Part shown: positions 1 to 10,418 of the stretch, in pieces
How the letters are laid out: each line of letters starts with the position of its first letter
How positions within the stretch are numbered: position 1 is the first letter of the stretch
Assembly (NCBI GenBank): GCA_021324445.1
Contig: JAJPJC010000152.1
Coordinates: 32,246 to 96,245, forward strand
DNA: 64,000 nucleotides
Direction: 5' to 3'
Source: Isosphaeraceae bacterium
GTDB lineage: Bacteria > Planctomycetota > Planctomycetia > Isosphaerales > Isosphaeraceae
Translations under genes and position numbers: made by a program
Notes under the pieces: model-generated
What the model was told of the DNA's origin: nothing
Database searches by the model: none
What the model saw: only the letters and a program-made list of their open reading frames with translations

Positions 1-2133
1 CGGGCGTTCACCCTCGCCGCCCTGCTGCACCAGCATGGGATCGAGTACCAGGTCCTCCTGGGCAACTTCGACCCGGCCCTCGGCCGCTTCCAGGAGATCC
101 CCCAGAAGTCGATCGAGCAGACCCTCAAGGAGATGCTCCAGGCCGATCCCGACCGCATCGCCGCCGACGTGGCGGCCGTGGAGCGGTTCCTCAAGGAGGA
201 TGTGGGGAAGCGCCTGGCCTTCTTCCTGTCCAACCGCTGCCAGGTCGAACAGCCCGAAAGGGCCAAGGCCGTCCTGCTCGCCGAGACGCTCTCGCCGCTC
301 GTGCGGGGCATGGCGCTGGTCTCACTCCTGGCCGACCTGTTCCTGACCAAGAACGTCGCCTTCCACGCCGAGGTGCTGAACGCCCTGGACGAGGAAGGAC
401 GGACGGAGCCCGACAAGCTGCCCCTGGCGGCGCGCCGACCCACCGAACAGTGGACCGCCCTGGTGGCCACCTACCGGCGGGCCATCCAGTTCTTCAAGGT
501 TGCCAGGGTGCTCCGGGACTGGGCTCACAAGCTGAAGGTCGCCAGGACGGACCAGCTTCAGTTCGAGTGGTTCGACACGATCTGGAACGACGACCAGATC
601 GACCGGCTCGACTACTACGCCAGCGAACTCCAGCGCCTGTTCCGGGTCGGGAACCTCGTGCCGATCCCGACCTCGCAGCTCTGGCCGGCCCTGGCCCAGC
701 GCTGGCAGCAGGCCCGCCAGGCGCTCGGCGAGGCGGTCGTCAAGGTCGAGGAGGACCTGAACCTCGTCAACGGCAAGTTCCAGGACCTGTACCACGCCCA
801 CTACGCTCGCTGGATCGGCCAGGAGGATGCTCCGGTCATCTTCACCCACCAGTTCGTCCCTCGCTTCCTCAAGCCGCACTGGGACCCCCAGAGCGGTCGT
901 AGGGCGGTGCTGCTCATCTTCGACGGCCTCCGGCTCGATGCCTGGGACGAGCTGGTCCGTCCGGTCCTGGAGGAGCGGTTCGATGTGCTGGACCGCCGGC
1001 CGGGCAGCGCGATCCTGCCGACCGAGACGCAACTGAGCCGCAAGGCCATCTCGGCGGGCTGCCTGCCGACCTCCTTCGTCAGCACGTCGGAGAATATCCT
1101 CCTTGAAGAAGCGCTCAAGACCCACCTCGGCCTGAGCGTCAAGCTCCGGGTCGAGAAGCAAGACGACGACGTGACGATGGGGATCTCGGCCCGGTACGTC
1201 TCCGACCTGATCGACGTCGTGATCTTCAACTTCACCGACAAGAACCTGCACCACACCGACCTGGACCTGGCCTTCCTCTACAACACGACGGTCCGGGCCA
1301 TCCTCCAGCAGGACGTCCGCAGCGTGCTGAGGGAGATCCCCGAGGACGCCGTCGTCTTCGTCACCTCCGACCACGGCTTCTGCGAGGTACCCCGGGCGGC
1401 CTACACCGTCCCCCATACGGCCGTCACCGACGTCAAGGACGTCAAGTACCGGGTCGGACGGCTCAAGCAGCCGCTCGAGGGCCCGGATGCCAAGCAGGGT
1501 GTCTCCTTCAAGGTCGGTGACCTCGGCATCCCCGACAAGATCCACGCACCGAACGGGGCCAAGTGGTCCTTCAATCACGTCGTCTTCCCCCGGCCGGGCC
1601 TGACCCTGAAACGCCACCACGGCCCGCACGACCCCGACCGCTACACGCACGGCGGCCTGAGCATGGCCGAGTGCCTCATCCCGATGATCGTCCTGGGACC
1701 GAAAGGGGTCGCCCGGCCCCCGTTCGGGCTGGTCAAGCTGGACATCGAAGGGAACCCCGTCGAAGGGGAGAACCTTGAAGTGATCCTGGTCGTGACCGCC
1801 AGGGCGTCGGTCGCGATCGAGAACGAGATCCTCTTCCAACTGGCCGCCGACATCGACGACCTGCCGGCCCGCAAGGAGATCTTCTCGGGCGGCGAGCAGA
1901 CTTACCGGATCCGATGGGTGCCGAAGGTCGATCAGGCCACGCCGGATGAGCAGAAGCAGGGCAAGATCGTCCGCACGGTCACGGTGGTGGCCAGTTACCA
2001 CTGGCAAGGCCGCACGGTTCGGAGCGGCGTTCCCGGCACGGTCGAGATCAAGCTGGACTCGACCCGCGTCCGACGCCGCCTCGACAGCCGCCTCGACAGC
2101 ATCATGGGCCTCGTCCCCAAGGGGCTTCGGTAA
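1..2133 (+). CDS. pglZ: BREX phosphatase PglZ (type A), 5'-truncated by window edge
   Basis: The reading frame is open from base 1, so the true start lies before the window; 710 residues are visible and full-length type A PglZ is about 850. PglZ is the alkaline-phosphatase-fold core protein of BREX phage-defence systems, where it interacts with the PglX methyltransferase. Visible features fit the fold: LLIFDGLRLDAWDEL (visible residues about 303-317, metal-binding Asp), VVFVTSDHGF (about residue 450, Asp-His metal ligands) and THGGLSMAECLIPM (about 549-562). A C-terminal beta-rich domain follows. It ends TAA 12 bases before brxL on the same strand, which matches the usual pglZ-brxL order of type I BREX. 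The assignment rests on these motifs and on the neighbour; the rest of the locus must lie upstream. Confidence 0.9.
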   Translation, partial: RAFTLAALLHQHGIEYQVLLGNFDPALGRFQEIPQKSIEQTLKEMLQADPDRIAADVAAVERFLKEDVGKRLAFFLSNRCQVEQPERAKAVLLAETLSPLVRGMALVSLLADLFLTKNVAFHAEVLNALDEEGRTEPDKLPLAARRPTEQWTALVATYRRAIQFFKVARVLRDWAHKLKVARTDQLQFEWFDTIWNDDQIDRLDYYASELQRLFRVGNLVPIPTSQLWPALAQRWQQARQALGEAVVKVEEDLNLVNGKFQDLYHAHYARWIGQEDAPVIFTHQFVPRFLKPHWDPQSGRRAVLLIFDGLRLDAWDELVRPVLEERFDVLDRRPGSAILPTETQLSRKAISAGCLPTSFVSTSENILLEEALKTHLGLSVKLRVEKQDDDVTMGISARYVSDLIDVVIFNFTDKNLHHTDLDLAFLYNTTVRAILQQDVRSVLREIPEDAVVFVTSDHGFCEVPRAAYTVPHTAVTDVKDVKYRVGRLKQPLEGPDAKQGVSFKVGDLGIPDKIHAPNGAKWSFNHVVFPRPGLTLKRHHGPHDPDRYTHGGLSMAECLIPMIVLGPKGVARPPFGLVKLDIEGNPVEGENLEVILVVTARASVAIENEILFQLAADIDDLPARKEIFSGGEQTYRIRWVPKVDQATPDEQKQGKIVRTVTVVASYHWQGRTVRSGVPGTVEIKLDSTRVRRRLDSRLDSIMGLVPKGLR

Positions 2134-2145
2134 AAGGAGCGGCCC

Positions 2146-4185
2146 GTGAACGAGAAATTCAAGCGGATCTTCGGCGGCAAGATCGTCAACAAGAAGCTGA
2201 CGACCCGGACGGGCGTGGACGAGTTCCCCCGGTACGTCCTGGAGTACCTGATCGACAACTACTGCACCGAGGAGAACTTCCAGGAGGATCTCCAGCGGGT
2301 CGTGAGGCGGCTGCGGGAGAACTTCGTCCACGGGGCCGAGGCCGAGAAGATCCGGCACATGATCCGGGAGACCCGTAACCACAGCATCATCGCCAGCCTG
2401 GAAGTCCGGTTGCAGGAGACCGAGGACAAATACTGGGGCACGATCTCGGCGATCAACGAGAGCTTCGTCAACGTCACCGAGGGTCTGGTGCGCCAGTACC
2501 CGATGCTGCTCTCGGGCGGGATGTGGGGCACGATCACGCTGACCTACGACGAGACCGAGGTCCACAACAAGAAGATCCGCCCTTTCAAGGTCGTCGAGTT
2601 CACGCCGTTCCAGATTTCGGTCATCGACCTGGGCGAGTACGTCGAGAAGCGGCGGGAGTTCACGGCCGACGAGTGGCTCGACATCTTGATCAACTCGGTG
2701 GGCCTGAACCCCGAGCCGCTGAGCCGACGTGAGAAGCTGCTCTACCTGATGCGGATGGTCCCCCTGGTCGAGCCGAACGCCAACACGATCGAGCTTGCCC
2801 CCAGGGAGACAGGCAAGACCTACCTCTACCGCAATATCAGCTATTACTCGCAGGTCCTCTCGGGCGGCAAGGCGACCCCCGCCGGGCTGTTCATCAACAA
2901 TGCCACGGGGAAGGTGGGCGTGGTCGGCACCCGAGACGCCGTGGTGTTCGATGAGATCGCCAACACCGACTTCACCGACCCCAAGGCCCTCGTCTCGATC
3001 ATGCAGGGCTATATGCAGGACGGCAAGTTCAGCCGGGGCAAGAAGGAGATCCTGGCATTCGCCTCGATCGTCCTGGTCGGCAATCTCGACGTTCAGGGCA
3101 AGCTGCCCCACGAAAAATATTACCACCTGTTCGAGCCGCTGCCGGCGTTCCTCCAGGTCGAGGCGTTCATCGACCGGCTCCACGCCTACGTGCCGGGCTG
3201 GGAGATCCCCAAGATCGGGCCGGACTCGGTCTCGCAGGACTACGGGTTCATCACCGACTACTTCTGCGAGATCATGCACGAGCTACGTCGGACCGACACC
3301 CTGGGCGGCCTGCGTTCCCGGTTCCGGCTGGTCGAGACCTCGGCGACCGGCTCGGGCGTGACCGGCCGGGACATCCGGGCCGTGGAGAAGGTGCTCTCGG
3401 GGCTGGTCAAACTCCTGTACCCGCATGGCGAGGTGAGCGACGACGAGCTGGCCGAATTGCTGACCCTCGCCGTCGAGGGACGCCAGCGGGTCCGCAACCA
3501 GCTTCACCTGATGGCCCCCGGCGAATTCGGACCTTCCGTCCTCGGGGCCAGGCTCGAGCGGACAGGACGCCAGGTCGTCCCAACTTTGCGCGATGCCCAG
3601 AGGGTGCAGCACGTCCAGTTGCCGGCCTCGCCCAGAATCGGCGAGGTGATCGGCCTGGGCGTCCTGGGCGAGGACCGGGGGATCATCCTCCACTTCGAGA
3701 TGCAGGCATCGAGCGGGTCGGGGCGGATCATCCCGTTGGGTTCGATGCAGAAAGTGATGAAGGAGAGCGTGGCCGCCGCCGCCCAGTTCATCAAGGTCAA
3801 CGCCAAGGCCCTGGGCCTGCCGGCGAACTGGGCCGAGGAGAAGGACGTGGCCGTCCTGGCGACGATGATGGCCCTGCCCAAGGAGGGACCTTCAGCCGGC
3901 ATCACGATCGTCACCGGGATCGTCTCGGCGCTCACCGGCCGCCCGGTGCGCAACGACCTCGCGATGACGGGCGAGATCACGATCATGGGCAAGGTGCTCG
4001 GCGTGGGCGGCATCTTGGCCAAGCTCCAGGCGGCGATCGACGCCGGCTGCCGTGAGGTGGTCGTCCCCAGGGAGAATGAGCGGGATGTGGCCATGATCCC
4101 CGACTATCTCCGGGGGAAGATCCAGGTCCGGCATGTCACCACAATCGAAGAGGTCCTGGGCATCGCCCTCCTGCCGGCGAAATGA
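2146..4185 (+). CDS. brxL: BREX Lon-like protease/ATPase BrxL
   Basis: 679 residues, the usual BrxL length. The GTG start sits 7 bases behind AAGGAG. An AAA+-type half carries a Walker A variant [13 protein letters not shown] (about residues 216-228, Ala replacing the first Gly, as also occurs in this family) and a Walker B VVFDEIAN (about 265-272). The C-terminal Lon protease domain shows the Ser of [11 protein letters not shown] (about 580) and the Lys of [13 protein letters not shown] (about 625), the expected Ser-Lys dyad. BrxL is the last gene of type I BREX operons and is known to form DNA-binding rings needed for phage restriction. Directly downstream of pglZ and probably translated from the same mRNA. 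Confidence 0.93.
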   Translation: MNEKFKRIFGGKIVNKKLTTRTGVDEFPRYVLEYLIDNYCTEENFQEDLQRVVRRLRENFVHGAEAEKIRHMIRETRNHSIIASLEVRLQETEDKYWGTISAINESFVNVTEGLVRQYPMLLSGGMWGTITLTYDETEVHNKKIRPFKVVEFTPFQISVIDLGEYVEKRREFTADEWLDILINSVGLNPEPLSRREKLLYLMRMVPLVEPNANTIELAPRETGKTYLYRNISYYSQVLSGGKATPAGLFINNATGKVGVVGTRDAVVFDEIANTDFTDPKALVSIMQGYMQDGKFSRGKKEILAFASIVLVGNLDVQGKLPHEKYYHLFEPLPAFLQVEAFIDRLHAYVPGWEIPKIGPDSVSQDYGFITDYFCEIMHELRRTDTLGGLRSRFRLVETSATGSGVTGRDIRAVEKVLSGLVKLLYPHGEVSDDELAELLTLAVEGRQRVRNQLHLMAPGEFGPSVLGARLERTGRQVVPTLRDAQRVQHVQLPASPRIGEVIGLGVLGEDRGIILHFEMQASSGSGRIIPLGSMQKVMKESVAAAAQFIKVNAKALGLPANWAEEKDVAVLATMMALPKEGPSAGITIVTGIVSALTGRPVRNDLAMTGEITIMGKVLGVGGILAKLQAAIDAGCREVVVPRENERDVAMIPDYLRGKIQVRHVTTIEEVLGIALLPAK

Positions 4186-4292
4186 CCGGCGCATCATCGA
4201 GATGGGCACGGCCCTGATGAAGATCGACCGGCTCCAGGGGAGATTCGCCCGGGAACCTTGAGCCGACCTTTCGATCTCGATCCGGGCCGCCC

Positions 4293-5270
4293 TCATTCGC
4301 CCATTCGGGCGTGGCGCTCGAACTTCGCCCGCAAGACGCGGCTGCCGCTCTTGTCCACGGCCTCGGCGATCCGCTGGCGCAGGCGGGGATCATAGCGATG
4401 GATCATCAGTGCCGACAGAGCCGCTGAGGAGACGGTCTCGGATCCGGTTGCGATGAGTTCCAGCAGAAAGTCATTGGCCGCGGGGAGCCGCAGCATGGCC
4501 ATGGCCAGCAGAAGGGTCTCTTTCGGGCCGAGCGGGTTGCGTTGCCAGCAGCCCTTGAGCAACTCGAACGCCTCGGGCAGGCGCGACCTGCCCAGGGCCA
4601 GCATGGCCGCCTCGCGGAGGCCCGGGTTGCCCGAGTCGAGAACCTGCGAGACGAGAGGCAAGCCCTCCTTGGGCGAACAACCGAGAAGTCCGCTCAGGCA
4701 TTCGGAGAGGACCTCGGGCTCCTGATCCCCGATCCGGGTCTTGAGGCGGAGCAGCAGCCCGGCGGATTCGGTGCCGTGATAGCCCAGAGCCTGCGCCGCG
4801 GCGATCCGAACTTCCTTCTGGGGATCCGTCAACGCATCGACGAGCAAAGGCAGCAGGCCGGGATCATCCAGCCGCGCCAGGGCCAGCAGGCCGGCGGCGC
4901 GCAGGGGTGCGGCCGTGTCCTCCTCACCGCCCCAGGCCGGCTCGAACTGGATGTGGCGTGCGGCTTTCAAGAAGATGTCCGGCCGCTCGTGCTCGAGCTT
5001 GTCGAGGGCCTGAACGATCGCGAGCTTACCCCGACACAGCTTGTCGCTCTTGAGCGGGTCCACCAGGAGCCGGTCGAAGGCCGCCTCCAGATCGGAGGCC
5101 AGATCGGCGAGCTTCTGGTCCCCGGCGATCGCCGCCGCGGCGGCGATGATCAGGTTGGACTTGTCAGCGAGAGCGGACCGCAGCTCGGCCGTGACTCGAG
5201 GTGAGGGGTCCTGATCGCGGAGTCGACGAACGGCGGAGAGCTTCTCCTCGACGGATAAACGCTTGGCCAT
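4293..5270 (-). CDS. HEAT-repeat protein
   Basis: 325 residues, largely alpha-helical, with recurring blocks such as LRAAGLLALARLDDPGLLPLLVD, VRIAAAQALGYHG and LREAAMLALGRS that are typical HEAT/PBS-lyase-type repeats. Such proteins act as scaffolds for protein-protein contacts; no catalytic motif or signal peptide is seen, so it is probably cytoplasmic. It faces brxL tail to tail (107 bp apart) and starts 12 bp after the stop of a small ORF on the same strand, so it may be the last gene of a minus-strand unit. Nothing in the sequence ties it to BREX beyond adjacency. Confidence 0.8.
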   Translation of the reverse strand: MAKRLSVEEKLSAVRRLRDQDPSPRVTAELRSALADKSNLIIAAAAAIAGDQKLADLASDLEAAFDRLLVDPLKSDKLCRGKLAIVQALDKLEHERPDIFLKAARHIQFEPAWGGEEDTAAPLRAAGLLALARLDDPGLLPLLVDALTDPQKEVRIAAAQALGYHGTESAGLLLRLKTRIGDQEPEVLSECLSGLLGCSPKEGLPLVSQVLDSGNPGLREAAMLALGRSRLPEAFELLKGCWQRNPLGPKETLLLAMAMLRLPAANDFLLELIATGSETVSSAALSALMIHRYDPRLRQRIAEAVDKSGSRVLRAKFERHARMGE

Positions 5271-5282
5271 GGCGACTCGGCT

Positions 5283-5537
5283 TCATGGGGTGGATCTGTG
5301 TCGCTCACCATCTGTCGTTTCAGGGTTGGGAGTCGTGTTGACCGCTCGCGTCTTGGCGGGCCGTTTGGGTCGTGAAGATCTTGTGGCGGCCCTCGCCGCA
5401 CGAGCCTCCGCTTCGCGGCGGATGGCGAGCATCAGCGCGATGTCCTCATCGCTGAATACGGACCGCATGCCTTGACGCCTCATGGCATTGGGAGACCCTT
5501 CCAGTCCAAACATCCCGCTCTCGGCGCCGATCGGCAT
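5283..5537 (-). CDS. Small protein with SDEDIALM motif
   Basis: 84 residues from the first ATG; internal ATGs at residues 19 and 24 (MRRQGMRSVFSDEDIALM) are equally good starts. After the motif VFSDEDIALMLAIRREAEA comes an Ala/Arg-rich helix and a basic, Pro/Thr-rich tail (RPKRPAKTRA) that may bind nucleic acid. A second ORF about 50 bp upstream (5590-5726) encodes the same LYSDEDIALM block, so the two look like paralogues. The family is not one I recognise and no function is claimed. It ends 12 bp before the HEAT-repeat gene on the same strand, suggesting co-transcription. Confidence 0.5.
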   Translation of the reverse strand: MPIGAESGMFGLEGSPNAMRRQGMRSVFSDEDIALMLAIRREAEARAARAATRSSRPKRPAKTRAVNTTPNPETTDGERHRSTP

Positions 5538-5589
5538 GATCGGGCAGAGGATGGTGGCGGCCAGATTCGCTCGAGCCTGGTGGGGGCGG

Positions 5590-5726
5590 TCAGGGGGCTG
5601 GCTTGGCCGGTCGAGGTCCTTGGCGTTTCCTTGCTTTCCTCAACTCGCGCTCGTGCTCCTCGTCCCAGATGGTGACCATCAGCGCGATGTCCTCGTCCGA
5701 GTACAGGGCCCCGATACCCGTCCGGT
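5590..5726 (-). pseudogene. Second SDEDIALM ORF, no proper start
   Basis: Reads ...TGIGALYSDEDIALMVTIWDEEHERELRKARKRQ and ends at 5590. The frame is open further upstream, but there it is antisense-like low-quality sequence, and no ATG, GTG or TTG lies between the stop of the preceding small ORF (5727) and the motif. It either uses a non-standard start or has lost its 5' end. The match to the neighbour at 5283-5537 over the motif is what shows it is, or was, coding. Confidence 0.4.
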
Positions 5727-5921
5727 TTACGGGAAGTCTCTCCGCCGAAGATAGGCTCGGAAGTGGTGGAGGGCCGGGCTGTTCGGCCTTAAGTCGAAGG
5801 TCAGGTTGATGTCGTCGCCGTTTCTTATCCACCACTCCCGTCCTTTCCTGATCCTCATCAAGTTGGTGACCTTTTGGGCTGTGGCCAGTTCCGGAGGGCA
5901 CCGCGCCATCTCCCCAGCCAA
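5727..5921 (-). CDS. Small hypothetical protein
   Basis: 64 residues from TTG (or 60 from ATG at residue 5). The second half, KGREWWIRNGDDINLTFDLR followed by PNSPALHHFRAYLRRRDFP, has the composition of a real folded protein, unlike the other frames here. It overlaps the 3' end of the disrupted ORF 5858-6235 in another frame. The 5' boundary is uncertain and the gene may itself be a remnant. Not recognised. Confidence 0.4.
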   Translation of the reverse strand: MAGEMARCPPELATAQKVTNLMRIRKGREWWIRNGDDINLTFDLRPNSPALHHFRAYLRRRDFP

Positions 5922-6235
5922 CCACCATGGGACGATCCCTTCTGCTCGGGTGTCGGCGGCCCGCCACCGAAGCTGGCAAGATAGGCTTCTTCAGACTCGA
6001 AGACCACATGATAAGCAACGTATCTCCATTGGATGCAGACGGTCGCCTCGCGAGCCCAGAATGCCCCATCGTTCGTGAATGGCCTCCCGACGAGGACCGA
6101 GCGACCGCCCTGGCGCTCGAACTTGCAGTCCACCAGCGCTCAACTGTGCCCTTCTGCGGGGAGCTGCACAATCACGAGCTTGCCGGCGAAGTCGGGTAGC
6201 CCCTCATCGATCATGCGTTGCGTCTCCATCGGCAT
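5858..6235 (-). pseudogene. Small planctomycete-type protein gene interrupted by in-frame TGA
   Basis: An ATG at 6235, only 6 bp after the protoporphyrinogen oxidase stop, opens MPMETQRMIDEGLPDFAGKL and then VIVQLPAEGHS, which ends at a TGA (6140-6142). The same frame continues without a break as ALVDCKFERQGGRSVLVGR, then WAREATVCIQWRYVAYHVVF and ESEEAYLAS, to a stop at 5858. The two halves read as one protein, so the TGA looks like a nonsense mutation; a re-start at GTG 6133 is possible. Position suggests the intact gene was the third gene of the hem unit. Function unknown. Confidence 0.5.
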
Positions 6236-6241
6236 CGCGAC

Positions 6242-7705
6242 TCACGCGGCGGAGGCGGCCGGGTTGGCCAGGGCGTCGAGGAGGGCGTCGGCGGTCGTCT
6301 CGGCGGCGTGGATGCAGTCGGGGATCCCCACGCCGTCGTAGGCGATGCCGGCCAGGTAGAGCCGGGGATGGCAGGCGAGCTTGCGGCGGATCGCGGCGAC
6401 GTGGTCGAGATGGCCGAGGATGTACTGGGGCATCGACCGGGGATGGCGGTCGATCCGCAGGAACAAGGGCTCGCCGGCCGCGCCGATCAGCTCGCCCAGC
6501 TCGCGGCGAACCAGCTCCTCGATCGCCCGGTCATCCAGCTCGCAGAACTCGGGATGCGCCGCGCCGCCGATGAAGACGCGGAGCAAGACGGTCCCCGCCG
6601 GGGCGCGGTTGGCGAACTTCACGCTCGAGAACGACACCGCCAGGATCGACCGGTCCTCAATCGCCGGCACGACGGCGCCGAAGCCGTCCAGGGGATGCTG
6701 GATCTGGTCGCGGCGGTAGGCCACGTTGGCGATGACCGACGAGGCATAGGGGATCGCGCGGAGCTGGAGTGCCAGGGCGGGATCCTGGGCGTCGATCAAC
6801 CGCGCGGCGGCGTGGGCCTCGGTGGCCAGGATGAGAGCGTCGGCCTCCCGCGGCGGCCCGTCGAGCAACTCCACCAGCCAGGGCGAGATCGGCTCGTTGC
6901 GAACGATCCGCCGCACCGCCGTGTGGAGGCGGACGCTCCCCGGCGGCAGGGCGGCGGCCAACGCCGACGGCAGCACGCTCATCCCCTCGTCCAGGGTCAC
7001 GAACATCCCGTACCGCGCCCCCGACGCCTGGGGCGCCGCGTGACGCGGGCCCCGGCGCCGCGCCTCACGCCGGGCCGCCAGGATCAGGCTGCGATGGTCG
7101 CGCTCCATGGCGAGGAACTGGGGCAGCGTCGCCTTGAGGCTCAGGTCCTTGGCATCGGCCGTGTAGATGCCCGCGACCAGCGGCTGGACCAGCCGGTCCA
7201 GCGCCTCGCGACCGAAACGACGGCGCACGAAGCCCGCCAGGCTCTCCTCGACCTCGTCGTCGCGGCGGGGGAGGACCAAATCCATCAGCATGCGGAGCTT
7301 CCCCCGCCACGAAAGGATCGGCGTGGTCAAGATCGGGGTCAGACGCTGGGGCGCCATCAAGACGAACCCCTCGGGCACCGGAACCAGCCGCCCCTTGCGC
7401 ACGACGAAGGACCGCCGATGGCTGGCATCGGTCTCGATCAACCGCTCGCTCAGCCCCAGGCGCTCGCACAGCGCCAGACCCCATGGCTTGTTCGTGATGA
7501 AGGAATCCGGGCCGCACTCCAGCGTGAAGCCGTCGAAGCGATCCGTCGCGATCACTCCCCCCAGCCGCGGCCGGGCCTCCAGGACCGTCAGATCGACCAA
7601 TCGGCGGAGAGTCCCAGACCGCTCGTGGATCCGGTGCGCGGCCGCCAGGCCGGACAGGCCGCCACCGATCACGATCACTCGATCCGATTTCAAGGGATCG
7701 CACAT
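6242..7705 (-). CDS. hemG: Protoporphyrinogen oxidase (HemY/HemG type, oxygen-dependent)
   Basis: Oxidises protoporphyrinogen IX (or coproporphyrinogen III in some phyla) in late haem synthesis, using FAD. 487 residues from ATG 7705, the family's length. The N-terminus shows the dinucleotide-binding VIVIGGGLSGLAAAHRI and then VLEARPRLGGVIATDRFDGF and LECGPDSFITNKPW, hallmarks of the flavin monoamine/protoporphyrinogen oxidase family. The C-terminal FAD-contacting segment LYLAGIAYDGVGIPDCIHA is intact. The frame is open up to 8077, but that extension is low-complexity and lies in an apparent gap; TTG 7717 behind GGAG is another candidate start. It follows hemE on the same strand, which supports a haem role. 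Known as hemY in older nomenclature. Confidence 0.92.
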   Translation of the reverse strand: MCDPLKSDRVIVIGGGLSGLAAAHRIHERSGTLRRLVDLTVLEARPRLGGVIATDRFDGFTLECGPDSFITNKPWGLALCERLGLSERLIETDASHRRSFVVRKGRLVPVPEGFVLMAPQRLTPILTTPILSWRGKLRMLMDLVLPRRDDEVEESLAGFVRRRFGREALDRLVQPLVAGIYTADAKDLSLKATLPQFLAMERDHRSLILAARREARRRGPRHAAPQASGARYGMFVTLDEGMSVLPSALAAALPPGSVRLHTAVRRIVRNEPISPWLVELLDGPPREADALILATEAHAAARLIDAQDPALALQLRAIPYASSVIANVAYRRDQIQHPLDGFGAVVPAIEDRSILAVSFSSVKFANRAPAGTVLLRVFIGGAAHPEFCELDDRAIEELVRRELGELIGAAGEPLFLRIDRHPRSMPQYILGHLDHVAAIRRKLACHPRLYLAGIAYDGVGIPDCIHAAETTADALLDALANPAASAA

Positions 7706-8083
7706 GCGCTCGGCCAAAATTGCTCGCTCCTCCTCCGGTTGCGCACACACGGGGCTTGCCAAGACCGCACGGCCGAGGATCTCCTCGACAGAGAGGACCT
7801 CGACCTCGGGGGAACCGAGCCAAGAAACCGGGCGGACACCGCGCCCTCGCGCGGCGATCCTACTCGATGCGCCACCCGTTGGCTCGAAAAAAACCGGTGA
7901 GCGGCCGATTTTTTCGGGGCTTGGGCAAGCGTGGCGACGCGCCCGGTTGGTTGCATTCGCTCGAAACCGGTCTCTCGGAACTATTCTAGCGGCCCGGTCC
8001 TGAGCGGACGATGGGTCAGGGCCAGATTCACGGCCGCCAACGCCCGATCGAGCGATCGCGGGCTGGATTGCCCGCACGCGTGC
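7706..8083. other. Gap between hemE and hemG
   Basis: 378 bp with no gene I can support. The protoporphyrinogen oxidase frame stays open through it, but the translation is Arg/Ser/Pro-rich with no similarity to the family, so it is treated as leader or spacer. No clear promoter or terminator was seen. Confidence 0.4.
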
Positions 8084-9184
<1,101 letters not shown>

Positions 9185-9207
9185 CGGGGGACGTTCTCCG
9201 AGTGGTT

Positions 9208-9235
9208 TTGGCGACGGCTCCAGCGATGATATTTT
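9208..9235 (+). promoter_or_regulatory. Possible sigma-70 promoter for the LOG-family gene
   Basis: TTGGCG (9208-9213), a 16-bp spacer and TATTTT (9230-9235) lie in the divergent hemE/LOG intergenic region, in a locally AT-richer patch. The match is partial (4 of 6 in each box), so this is a weak prediction. Confidence 0.25.
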
Positions 9236-9456
9236 ACAACGAGCCCGGCGCGATCGGTATCCGGTCGTGCTACGATCGGTGGAATGGGGAGTTGGTCGGC
9301 GGGGACCACAGCCCTACAATACCTTTAGGGACCCTCGCAGTTCCGGTCCCCCGATCGCCGACGAACGGCCGGTTGCGGTCCGAAGGCTCCGGGCTGCACA
9401 AGACGGCCGGCCATGAGCCAGTCGAGTTTTGGTTTCTGGGAGACCTGGTGGTTCCG

Positions 9457-10416
9457 ATGGAACGTGATGACGGTGAGGGGCGGTCGGACGTATCGGGCTA
9501 TGACGCCAATCGAGATTCCAGCCCGGACCTGGGGCAGAGTTACGCCGAAGGGACCATCAAGAACGGGGTGGTGGGGCGCCGTTGGGCCGGGCCCGGGAAT
9601 GGCTCGCCGCGGCCCTACCTGAGACGGACGGCCGACGAGCAATTACTCGACCGGCCGATGCCGGTCGAGCCGGTCCCGCGGGCGCCGGACCTGGGGGCCT
9701 TCACCCATACCGACGCGTGGCGCGTCTTGAGGATCCAGGGCGAGTTCGTCTACGGGATCAATGCGCTGGCCGAGGTCGGCGCCGCCGTGAGCATCTTCGG
9801 CTCGGCGCGGTTCGGGGAATCGCATCCGATGTACGCGGCGGCGCGGCGGCTGGGTGGTCTGCTGGCTCATCGCGGCTTCGCCGTGATGACCGGCGGCGGC
9901 CCCGGGCTGATGGAGGCGGCCAATCGCGGGGCCTACGAGGCCGGCGGCCTGTCGATCGGCTGCAATATCGAGCTGCCCTCGGAACAGGCCGGCAACCCCT
10001 ACACCAACCTCGCGGTCAACTTCCGCTACTTCTTCGTCCGCAAGACCATGTTCGTGAAATACTCCAACGGCTTCGTGATCTTCCCGGGCGGATTTGGTAC
10101 GCTGGACGAGTTATTCGAGGCCCTCACCCTGGTTCAGACTCGCAAGGTCCATCGCTTCCCGATTATCCTTTATCACCGCCCCTACTGGCAGGGCCTGATG
10201 AACTGGATCGAGGACACCCAGCTCGCCGAGGGGACGATCAGCCCCGAGGACCTGAACCTGCTGCGGCTCACCGATTCGGTGGAGGAAGCCCGCGACCTGC
10301 TGGTCGACTGCTACCAGAGGAATTGCTGGCCGGCCTGGAAGCGCTCGCACGGGGTGCAGAAGGAGGTCCAGCCTCTCGGCAGGCCGGCAACGGACCCACA
10401 GCGGAAGGACCCGTAG
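9457..10416 (+). CDS. LOG-family protein (TIGR00730-type Rossmann fold)
   Basis: Members of this family include cytokinin riboside 5'-monophosphate phosphoribohydrolases, which cleave nucleoside monophosphates to free base and ribose 5-phosphate. The core shows VSIFGSARFGE, the glycine-rich VMTGGGPGLMEAANRGAYEAG and the diagnostic IFPGGFGTLDELFEAL, which carries the catalytic Glu/Thr positions. About 230 residues are core; the N-terminus before DAWRVLRIQGEFVYGI is poorly conserved, so ATG 9457 and ATG 9658 are both possible starts and I use the former. Ends 2 bp before the next gene's ATG, so the two are co-translated. Substrate not determined. Confidence 0.85.
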   Translation: MERDDGEGRSDVSGYDANRDSSPDLGQSYAEGTIKNGVVGRRWAGPGNGSPRPYLRRTADEQLLDRPMPVEPVPRAPDLGAFTHTDAWRVLRIQGEFVYGINALAEVGAAVSIFGSARFGESHPMYAAARRLGGLLAHRGFAVMTGGGPGLMEAANRGAYEAGGLSIGCNIELPSEQAGNPYTNLAVNFRYFFVRKTMFVKYSNGFVIFPGGFGTLDELFEALTLVQTRKVHRFPIILYHRPYWQGLMNWIEDTQLAEGTISPEDLNLLRLTDSVEEARDLLVDCYQRNCWPAWKRSHGVQKEVQPLGRPATDPQRKDP

Positions 10417-10418
10417 CG

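Noticed and set aside
322..3279. 985-residue open frame on the minus strand across pglZ and brxL
   Set aside because: It is the antisense shadow of two well-supported genes; composition is Asp/Val/Leu/Gly/Arg repeats with no domain.
6218..7900. 560-residue + frame opposite the protoporphyrinogen oxidase gene
   Set aside because: Shadow of a gene with clear FAD-binding motifs; no features of its own.
7706..8077. N-terminal extension of the protoporphyrinogen oxidase
   Set aside because: Open but low-complexity; the family starts at the FAD-binding VIVIGGG segment within about 10 residues of the ATG used.
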